Positions 1 through 6,159 of a stretch of 13,429 nucleotides of DNA are shown here, piece by piece (positions within the stretch are counted from its first letter, which is position 1; the number at the start of each line of letters is the position of its first letter). The notes under the pieces were generated by a model that was given only the letters and a program-made list of their open reading frames with translations, searched no databases and had not been told where the DNA came from. Source of the stretch: Rhodothermia bacterium (GTDB lineage: Bacteria; Bacteroidota; Rhodothermia; Rhodothermales; JABDKH01); the NCBI GenBank assembly GCA_030431165.1, contig JAUIJQ010000029.1, positions 1 through 13,429 of the forward strand. Reading direction: 5' to 3'. The position numbers and the translations under genes were made by a program.

Positions 1-33
1 AGCGCGAATTTTTTCGTAGATACTGATACGCAT
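1..33 (-). CDS. possible 5' end of a divergent gene, cut by the left window edge
   Basis: Read on the minus strand, an ATG at 33 opens a stop-free frame (M-R-I-S-I-Y-E-K-I-R-A) that leaves the window. A purine-rich GAGAG lies about 8 nt upstream of it on that strand. A gene divergent from the DUF3857 pair would fit the 108-nt gap to the next start at 142. Only 11 codons are visible, so no family can be named, and a stop-free run this short can occur by chance. Confidence 0.3.
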   Translation of the reverse strand, partial: MRISIYEKIRA

Positions 34-141
34 GCTGACGCTCTCAGTGGAGGGGATGCCAATCTGTTGTCCCCCCGAGCAGTTTTCCGTGGGTGCGCTC
101 GGTGCGAATGTTTGCTTGTCGCACGCTTTGGATTTGAAGCA

Positions 142-2166
142 ATGAATCGTTGCCCTAAACGACTGGTTGCTCTGGTACTGTTTATCGCCGGAGTGCAGCC
201 AGGTATGGCTCAAGACGTCGACGTAAAGTGGGGACGCGTTCCCGACGAACAAGTCGAAATGTCCACCTTCGCCGCAGACACATCAGCGAGCGCCGTCATC
301 CTGTCCGACATCGGAAACGTCGTCGTTGACGGATCCGGCGGCGTCACGTATGACCGGCATCGGCGCATCAAAGTGCTGAAACCCGCCGGGATTGAGTGGG
401 CAACGTACAGCGTGACCGTCTATCGTGGTGATCGCGCCCAGTCGTTGAGCAAGGTCGAGGGATACACCTACAGCCTTGTCAACGGTAGAGTCAAGCGATC
501 AAAGATGGGCAAAGATGCCATCTTCGAAACGCGCGAAGCCGACAACTTCGAGACGGTCAGATTTACCCTGCCCAACGTCGAACCGGGGTCTGTCATTGAG
601 TACCGCTACCGAATCAAGTCGCCGTATCCAGGCTACGTGCCGGACTGGACGTTCCAGGTGTCGGAGCCAACGGTATTCAGTGAGTACACGCTGGAGTTTC
701 CGGGCTACCTGAACTACGCCGCGGCGATGACGGGTCCGCGGCCAGACGTTCAGGCCGAACAGACAGAACTAAACCGGACGTACGGTGACGGGATGCGCAT
801 GCGGTGGGCCAAGATGAACTCGCCCGCGATCCGCACCGAACCATACATGCGGGCGCCAAAAGACTATCGGTCGCGCCTCCAGGTGCAGCTTGCCGGGTAC
901 CTCGATCCGGGGATCGGCTACGTTCAGGTTCTGGGGACATGGGAACAGCTTGCCGAAGACCTCCGCGACTCGGAGCTCGCGGAGATTTACAAGCCAAGCC
1001 GACGCGTAAGGGAGCTTGCGGCTGAGATCGCGGCTGACCGCACAAACAAGAAGGAGATCGGGGAAGCGATAACGGAGTATGTGAGCAACAACTTCGCATG
1101 GGACGGCTCGTACGGTACGTTCGCCCGCGTCGAGCCTGACGATGTGCTGAAGCGTAACGTTGGATCAGCCGTCGAGCTGAATCTGCTCGTGGTCGCAATG
1201 CTTCGGTCACTTGAGATCAACGCAAACGCGCTCTTTGTGAGTACCCGCGATCACGGCGCGCCCATCGACGTGTATCCGATTGCGAGTCAGTTTGATTACG
1301 TCCTTGCGTACGTTCCGTTTGGTAATGGCGGCTACGCTTACGATGCGACCGATCGTCACCGACCTCCCGGAATGCTTCCGGCCCGAGCGCTGGTGTCGCG
1401 AGGCTGGTACGCTGACCCGGCTGCGCCGACCTGGCGACCAATTCGGTCAGAGGGTGCATACAACCGCCTGGCAACTGCGTCTGCCCAGATAGACGAGCAG
1501 GGGACCCTGACCGCAGCACTTTCGGGAAGCGACGCTGGTTACGCAGCCATCGAGTCGTTCCGCTACCTCGACGACGGTTCTGTTGATGACCTGATCAGAT
1601 CCCAGATCGTGGACATTCCCGCGGAAATTGTCGTTGATTCAGCCGAGACAGTCCCCGCTGAGGGTAGTCCGGATACCTTCAAGTGGAAGGCAAATCTCAC
1701 CATCCCGGGTCATGCGCAGGTTGCCGGTGATTTTGTCTACCTGACCCCAACGTTCGCGAATCTGATTGCTGAGAATCCGCTGAAGTCACCCGAACGCACG
1801 TTCCCTGTAGACTTTGCCTATCCCAGGTCATGGACGTTTGTGTTGACACTCGACATTCCGGATGGCTACGCCGTTGAGGAACTGCCGGCTCCGATCAGGC
1901 TGTCTGCCGCGGCCACCGGCGCCGAGTATCGACGCGCTGTCCAGGAATCAAACGGACAGATTATGCTCTCATGCCGGCTAAAGATCAGCCAATCCGAGTT
2001 TGAGCCGCGATTCTATGATGACCTGCAGAAGTTCTTTGCGGATATCGTTACCGCTGAGCAGGATCAACTTGTGCTACGTCGCGCTGAACAGGAGCCGGAT
2101 GGGCAGCCGGAAGACAGTCTGTCGGGTAGCGATGACGCGGTAAGCGGAGAGGGAGGTCAGCGGTGA
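142..2166 (+). CDS. secreted DUF3857 / transglutaminase-fold protein with degenerate catalytic triad
   Basis: This is a 674-residue exported protein. I chose ATG 142 because it puts a classical signal peptide at the very N-terminus: M-N-R-C-P-K-R, a hydrophobic core, then G-M-A-Q-D with likely cleavage after Ala. The frame is open upstream to the window edge (TTG at 67), but that extension would bury the signal peptide. A DUF3857-type beta domain occupies roughly residues 55-205, a transglutaminase-like core roughly 295-410, and a beta-rich C-terminal region follows. The core is inactive by inspection: where the downstream paralogue has G-D-C-K, this protein has G341-S-A343-V, and its catalytic His is Tyr386 (F-D-Y-V). 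The Asp position is kept (D401 in Y-D-A-T-D). Ser/Ala replacement at the Cys is, from memory, common in one DUF3857 subfamily of Bacteroidota, so the protein is probably a binding or structural pseudoenzyme. The tail is acidic and low in complexity, and its last codons carry the ribosome site of the next gene, overlapping it by 4 nt. Its biological role is unknown. Confidence 0.9.
   Translation: MNRCPKRLVALVLFIAGVQPGMAQDVDVKWGRVPDEQVEMSTFAADTSASAVILSDIGNVVVDGSGGVTYDRHRRIKVLKPAGIEWATYSVTVYRGDRAQSLSKVEGYTYSLVNGRVKRSKMGKDAIFETREADNFETVRFTLPNVEPGSVIEYRYRIKSPYPGYVPDWTFQVSEPTVFSEYTLEFPGYLNYAAAMTGPRPDVQAEQTELNRTYGDGMRMRWAKMNSPAIRTEPYMRAPKDYRSRLQVQLAGYLDPGIGYVQVLGTWEQLAEDLRDSELAEIYKPSRRVRELAAEIAADRTNKKEIGEAITEYVSNNFAWDGSYGTFARVEPDDVLKRNVGSAVELNLLVVAMLRSLEINANALFVSTRDHGAPIDVYPIASQFDYVLAYVPFGNGGYAYDATDRHRPPGMLPARALVSRGWYADPAAPTWRPIRSEGAYNRLATASAQIDEQGTLTAALSGSDAGYAAIESFRYLDDGSVDDLIRSQIVDIPAEIVVDSAETVPAEGSPDTFKWKANLTIPGHAQVAGDFVYLTPTFANLIAENPLKSPERTFPVDFAYPRSWTFVLTLDIPDGYAVEELPAPIRLSAAATGAEYRRAVQESNGQIMLSCRLKISQSEFEPRFYDDLQKFFADIVTAEQDQLVLRRAEQEPDGQPEDSLSGSDDAVSGEGGQR
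2151..2156 (+). promoter_or_regulatory. Shine-Dalgarno site for the second DUF3857 gene
   Basis: GGGAGG lies 6 nt before the GTG at 2163, inside the end of the upstream gene. It decides the start of the downstream gene: the next in-frame ATG (2196) has no such site and would remove half of the signal peptide. The GTGA overlap implies translational coupling of the two paralogues. Confidence 0.75.
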
Positions 2167-4058
2167 TTCTTGGGAAGATTTCCGGCGTCTCTTGGATGAT
2201 CTTCGCAAGCGTGCTGCCTCTGTGCGCGAGTGTGCAGTCGTCCAGCGCGCAGGATCCGAACGCGATCATTCAGTCACAGTCGATGCACTTCGACGTTGAT
2301 GGTCCCGGAAAGGCTACAATGCGGGTTGCACGCGAAATCCTGATCCTCGGTCCGGCCGGTCGTCATCACGGTGTCATTCCCGTCTACTACGATGACCTGC
2401 GCAAGCTGAAGAAGTTCAGCGGCACGCTTACCAACGATGACGGGAAGGTTGTTGGCAAGCTGAACCGCGACAACACCGAAGACCGCAGTGCCGTGTCGGC
2501 CGCTTCGTTCTACGATGACTCGCGCGTGCGCATCGGCACGCTTGTTTCGGATGACTATCCCTACGTAGTCTCGTACGAATACGAACTCCTGTACGATGGC
2601 GTCTCACACTGGCCCACCTGGTATCCGCAGGAAACCGAGGCAGCCGTTCTGAATTCGGAGTTTGTAGTTACCGTTCCAGACGACATGGACGTGCGGTACT
2701 GGAACCGCAACACCGATCTTGAGCCCCAGATCACGCAGAACCGCCGGCGTGTCGAGTACCGGTGGTCGACGGCAATGCGCGGCGTGTTTACGGCAGAACC
2801 CTGGGGCCCTCCCCTCGAAGAACAGCTTCCCGCCGTCGTGACTGCGCCGGGTCTCTTTGAAGTCGATGGCTACCGCGGCAACATGACTACCTGGGCGGGG
2901 CTGTCGTTCTGGTATTCCGAGTTGATCGAAGGCCGCGCCGAAGTCCCGCAACAATTGGCCGCCGATGTGCAGTATCTCGTTCGGGACGCCTCGTCAAACG
3001 AGGAGAAGGCTCGCCTTGTCTACAAGTTTGTGCAGGATCGCACCCGTTATGTTTCTGTCCAGCTCGGCATCGGAAGCTGGCAGCCATACGACGTGATCTA
3101 CGTCGACAAGAATGGATTCGGCGACTGCAAGGCGCTGGTCAACTACACGCAGGCCCTGCTGGGCGTTGCGGGTGTTGAGGCGTACCCGGCACTCATTCGT
3201 AACGGGCTCCGGTTGTCAGAGATGTCGCCGGACTTTCCGTGCAATCCGTTTAATCACGTCATACTGTACCTGCCGAACGATGGCGATCCGCTCTGGCTGG
3301 AAGCGACGAGCCAGACAATTGCTTTTGGTCGGATTGGTGCATCAAATGAAGACCGCTGGGCGCTGGTCGCATTCCCCGACGGTGGCAAGTTGGTTCGCAC
3401 GCCCACGTCACAAGCGGAAGACAACTTCCTCAGTCGAAATGCGAACGTTGCGCTCGATGCGGCAGGCAACGCCACGGTTGTCGTAGACGCCCGGTTTGGC
3501 GGTAGTCAGCAGGACTACGTCACGGGCAATATTCTGCAACTCGACGACGCCGGCAGGATGGATTGGCTGCGCGACTATCTGCCGCTGCCCTCGCTTGACC
3601 TGGTTGATGTTGATCTCTCTGACGTGCAGGCCGGCCAAGAGGTTGTCGGCTTCAAGATGGGCGTTTTTGTATCCGGCTACGCCCGGCGTTCGGGGCGACG
3701 GTTCTTCTTCGTACCAAGCATGCTTGACCGCGTGGAGTCGACCCCTCCGCCGATCGAAGGCGAACGCACACAACCTGTCCGTTTCTCATATCGCTTTCTG
3801 GATACTGACTCAACAACGTTCTTGCTGCCCGACGGATACAAGGTGGAGGCGCTGCCCGAACCGATCGAGTACGAGACGGAGTTTGGCAGGTATGTTGAGC
3901 GATCAACGCTGCGCGATGACGGGTCGCTCCTGCATACGCGCATTCTGGAGATCAGGGAGACTGAGGTTCCGGCAGAGAATTACGAGGAAGTCCGGATCCT
4001 GTACTCGCTGGCGGCAACGGGAAACCGCAACCAGGTTGTCCTCGTGAAGAGTGGCTAG
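2163..4058 (+). CDS. secreted DUF3857 / transglutaminase-like protein, catalytic Cys and His retained
   Basis: This is a 631-residue exported protein starting at GTG 2163, four bases inside the previous gene. The N-terminus is a signal peptide with a hydrophobic stretch around residues 12-24 and a likely cleavage after S-S-S-A, before Q-D-P. A DUF3857-type domain spans roughly residues 30-190. The transglutaminase-like core spans roughly 275-385 and shows the papain-like elements: Cys322 in G-D-C-K-A-L-V-N-Y and His365 in F-N-H-V-I-L. The third position, usually Asp in W-L-D-x-T, is Glu380 in W-L-E-A-T. The C-terminal 200 residues look beta-rich. Family members are annotated as transglutaminase-like (cysteine protease or amide-bond chemistry), but a defined substrate is not known to me. 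It is a paralogue of the upstream gene, which lost the Cys and His, and the pair is probably co-translated. The product should sit in the periplasm or be surface-associated. The family is certain; the activity is inferred. Confidence 0.92.
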   Translation: MILGKISGVSWMIFASVLPLCASVQSSSAQDPNAIIQSQSMHFDVDGPGKATMRVAREILILGPAGRHHGVIPVYYDDLRKLKKFSGTLTNDDGKVVGKLNRDNTEDRSAVSAASFYDDSRVRIGTLVSDDYPYVVSYEYELLYDGVSHWPTWYPQETEAAVLNSEFVVTVPDDMDVRYWNRNTDLEPQITQNRRRVEYRWSTAMRGVFTAEPWGPPLEEQLPAVVTAPGLFEVDGYRGNMTTWAGLSFWYSELIEGRAEVPQQLAADVQYLVRDASSNEEKARLVYKFVQDRTRYVSVQLGIGSWQPYDVIYVDKNGFGDCKALVNYTQALLGVAGVEAYPALIRNGLRLSEMSPDFPCNPFNHVILYLPNDGDPLWLEATSQTIAFGRIGASNEDRWALVAFPDGGKLVRTPTSQAEDNFLSRNANVALDAAGNATVVVDARFGGSQQDYVTGNILQLDDAGRMDWLRDYLPLPSLDLVDVDLSDVQAGQEVVGFKMGVFVSGYARRSGRRFFFVPSMLDRVESTPPPIEGERTQPVRFSYRFLDTDSTTFLLPDGYKVEALPEPIEYETEFGRYVERSTLRDDGSLLHTRILEIRETEVPAENYEEVRILYSLAATGNRNQVVLVKSG

Positions 4059-4114
4059 GCGGCGGCCTTTGGGCCGGGAATCGGTTTGCTGCGCAACTTG
4101 CATGGCGCAAAACG

Positions 4115-4122
4115 TATATTCC
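4115..4122 (+). promoter_or_regulatory. candidate -7 element upstream of the ECF sigma gene
   Basis: TATATTCC lies 37 nt before the sigma factor ATG, in the 101-nt gap after the DUF3857 pair. It resembles the Bacteroidota -7 consensus TAnnTTTG in the TAnnTT part and is nearly identical to an element before the TonB receptor (6091-6098). No well-spaced TTTG is present: a TTG at 4098-4100 is too close and a TTTG at 4085-4088 too far. It is supported mainly by recurrence in the same context. Confidence 0.3.
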
Positions 4123-4159
4123 ACGCCTGTATCCGGTCTATGTCTTCTCCATCCCGCTG

Positions 4160-4771
4160 ATGTCAACCGCCAAGTCTGAAGGCGCTCCCTCCGCTTCTAG
4201 CGAACAGGACCGGATGCTCGTCGAGCGGGCGTTGTCCGGCGACGAGTCGGCGTATCAGGCACTTGTCAGCAAATACCGCAATGCGCTGCACCGGCACGTC
4301 CTGCGTATGGTGCGGCGTTCTGACGATATTGAGGACCTCGTCCAGGAGTGCTTCATCAAGGCGTTCAATGCGCTCAAGTCGTATTCGGCCGATTACGCCT
4401 TTTCGACCTGGTTGTACAAGATCGCGACGAATCACGCCATCGACTACCTCCGCAAGAAGAAGCTGCCGACGACTTCAATCGACAAGCCCATTCAAGCCAA
4501 AGACGGTACGATTGAGTTTGAGCTGCCGGATGTGACTTTTCGGCCTGACCGTCACATAGTCAGTGATGAGCAGAAGCAGATTCTGCAGCGTGCTATCGAC
4601 AACCTTCCGCCCAAGTATCATCGAGTGATCGTGATGCGCCACCAGCAGGAGAAGTCGTACGAGGAGATCGCGCGGGAGCTTGATCTTCCACTTGGCACCG
4701 TTAAAGCACATATCTTTCGCGCCCGTGCGCTGCTCTACAGAGACCTGAGGGACAAGCGCGACAGCCTCTAG
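4160..4771 (+). CDS. ECF-type RNA polymerase sigma factor (RpoE/SigW-like)
   Basis: This 203-residue sigma-70 family protein has the two-domain ECF layout. Region 2 covers about residues 15-100, with D-I-E-D-L-V-Q-E-C-F-I-K-A-F (56-69) and the -10-recognition helix F-S-T-W-L-Y-K-I-A-T-N-H (81-92) followed by a Lys/Arg patch. Region 4 covers about 138-195, with a helix-turn-helix around Y-E-E-I-A-R-E-L (167-174) and G-T-V-K-A-H-I-F-R-A-R (179-189). There is no region 1.1 or region 3. It directs RNA polymerase core to a specific promoter set; the regulon cannot be read from here. No anti-sigma gene follows: purB starts 11 nt downstream. The upstream neighbours are secreted proteins without an anti-sigma domain, so control must lie elsewhere or act on expression. 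No clear ribosome site precedes ATG 4160; its A is shared with the stop of a 6-codon leader reading frame. Confidence 0.95.
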   Translation: MSTAKSEGAPSASSEQDRMLVERALSGDESAYQALVSKYRNALHRHVLRMVRRSDDIEDLVQECFIKAFNALKSYSADYAFSTWLYKIATNHAIDYLRKKKLPTTSIDKPIQAKDGTIEFELPDVTFRPDRHIVSDEQKQILQRAIDNLPPKYHRVIVMRHQQEKSYEEIARELDLPLGTVKAHIFRARALLYRDLRDKRDSL

Positions 4772-4782
4772 ACACTGCCCGC

Positions 4783-6078
4783 ATGATTGCCCGCTATACG
4801 CGCCCCGAGATGGGCGCACTCTGGAGCGAAGAAGCTCAATTCCAGTCCTGGCTCGACGTTGAACTCGCCGCTTGTGCAGCCTGGTCAGATATCGGAGTCA
4901 TCCCCGCCGACGATGTCGAGAAGCTGTACGAGAAGGCTCGTTTCGACATCGATCGCATTCACGAAATCGAGGTCTCTACGCGACACGACGTTGTTGCGTT
5001 TACCCGGGCCGTCTCTGAGTCCCTCGGCGACGAGCGCAAGTGGGTCCACTACGGACTTACGTCCTCCGATGTCGTTGATACCGCCTGGTCCGTTCGGCTG
5101 AAGAAAGCCAACGAGATTCTTCGACAGGACATCGAGGCGCTGATCGCGGCAATCGGGCAGCGGGCGAGAGAGCACAAATACACCATCATGATGGGGCGAA
5201 CGCACGGCGTACACGCCGAGCCGACGACATTCGGCCTCAAGATGGCATTGTACTACGCCGAGATGGTCCGGAACCTGGATCGGTTCGAGCTGGCCGCCGA
5301 AGGTGTCCGCGTAGGTAAGATATCGGGGTCTGTTGGTACGTTTGCGCACCTGCCGACCGATATCGAGCGGCTGACATGCTCCCGCCTCGGCCTGGAGCCC
5401 GCGCCCGTTTCGACACAGGTTTTGCAGCGTGATCGGCACGCCCATTATCTCGGTGTCCTTGCCCTGATCGGTGCGACGATCGAGAAGATGGCGGTTGAGA
5501 TTCGGGGCCTGCAGAAGAGCGAGGTGAGGGAGGTCGAGGAGGCGTTCGCGAAGGGGCAGAAAGGATCTTCCTCGATGCCGCACAAGCGCAATCCGGTAGG
5601 TTCTGAAAACATAACGGGTTGTGCGAGAATGCTCCGAGGCTACATGGTGTCGGCGTATGAAAACGTCGCGTTGTGGCACGAACGGGACATCTCCCACTCG
5701 TCGGTGGAACGCGTCATTTTGCCTGACGCGACGACCATTCTCGACTACGCATTGTCCAGAATGACGCGCATTGTTGAAAACCTGGTTGTATACGCCGATC
5801 ACATGCGGGAGAACATGGATAAGACCTTCGGATTGTACAACAGTCAGCGGCTGCTCACCCTGCTTATTGATCAGGGTATGGCCCGCGAAGACGCGTACGA
5901 TCTGATCCAGCCGCTTGCCATGCGGGCGTGGGAAGAACGGGTCCCGTTCCGTGATCTTGTGCTCGCGAGCGCCCCGGTCGTTGACCGACTTGGTCGCGAT
6001 GAAATTGAGTCGTCGTTTGACCCCCGATACCACACCCGGCGCGTTGATGAGATCTTCGCCCGCGTCGGCCTCGATTAG
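4783..6078 (+). CDS. purB: adenylosuccinate lyase
   Basis: PurB (431 residues, normal for the short bacterial form) is a cytosolic homotetrameric lyase that releases fumarate at two purine steps: SAICAR to AICAR, and adenylosuccinate to AMP. The fumarase/aspartase superfamily signature is intact at residues 261-271 (G-S-S-S-M-P-H-K-R-N-P), on the mobile loop that carries the catalytic Ser. The other conserved blocks are H68 (T-R-H-D-V-V-A-F) and H141 (G-R-T-H-G-V-H-A-E-P), the His positions known to matter in the Bacillus-type enzyme, plus Y-G-L-T-S-S-D-V-V-D-T. The gene starts 11 nt after the ECF sigma factor gene and no promoter is evident in the gap, so the two are likely co-transcribed. 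No other purine gene is nearby. Confidence 0.98.
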   Translation: MIARYTRPEMGALWSEEAQFQSWLDVELAACAAWSDIGVIPADDVEKLYEKARFDIDRIHEIEVSTRHDVVAFTRAVSESLGDERKWVHYGLTSSDVVDTAWSVRLKKANEILRQDIEALIAAIGQRAREHKYTIMMGRTHGVHAEPTTFGLKMALYYAEMVRNLDRFELAAEGVRVGKISGSVGTFAHLPTDIERLTCSRLGLEPAPVSTQVLQRDRHAHYLGVLALIGATIEKMAVEIRGLQKSEVREVEEAFAKGQKGSSSMPHKRNPVGSENITGCARMLRGYMVSAYENVALWHERDISHSSVERVILPDATTILDYALSRMTRIVENLVVYADHMRENMDKTFGLYNSQRLLTLLIDQGMAREDAYDLIQPLAMRAWEERVPFRDLVLASAPVVDRLGRDEIESSFDPRYHTRRVDEIFARVGLD

Positions 6079-6090
6079 CCATTAGTTGCG

Positions 6091-6098
6091 TATCTTCC
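6091..6098 (+). promoter_or_regulatory. candidate -7 element upstream of the TonB-dependent receptor
   Basis: TATCTTCC sits 61 nt before the GTG start, in the 81-nt gap after purB. It matches the element before the sigma factor gene (TATATTCC) at seven of eight bases, and both are preceded by CG. No matching -33 TTTG is found at 19-20 nt upstream; a TTG at 6086-6088 is immediately adjacent. Weak support on its own. Confidence 0.3.
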
Positions 6099-6141
6099 CG
6101 GCACTCGGCGTCTGATCGCCAATCGCCCGTCACCCCACACA

Positions 6142-6147
6142 AGAGGA
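6142..6147 (+). promoter_or_regulatory. probable ribosome binding site of the TonB receptor gene
   Basis: AGAGGA lies 12 nt before GTG 6160 and 24 nt before the in-frame ATG 6172. The spacing is long for GTG and much too long for ATG, so GTG is slightly preferred. Either start leaves the signal peptide whole. Confidence 0.5.
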
Positions 6148-6159
6148 CTCGTCCCTGAC

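Noticed and set aside
67..141. N-terminal extension of the first DUF3857 gene from TTG 67
   Set aside because: It would place 25 Cys/Arg-rich residues before a clean signal peptide that begins at ATG 142.
4063..4076. Hairpin CGGCC-TTTG-GGCCG after the second DUF3857 gene as a terminator
   Set aside because: The stem is only 5 bp and no T-tract follows, so intrinsic termination is not supported.
4885..6033. Long open frame (382 codons) on the minus strand opposite purB
   Set aside because: purB on the + strand is unmistakable over the whole span. The antisense frame gives an Arg/His-rich product with no recognisable domain, typical of a shadow frame in GC-rich DNA.
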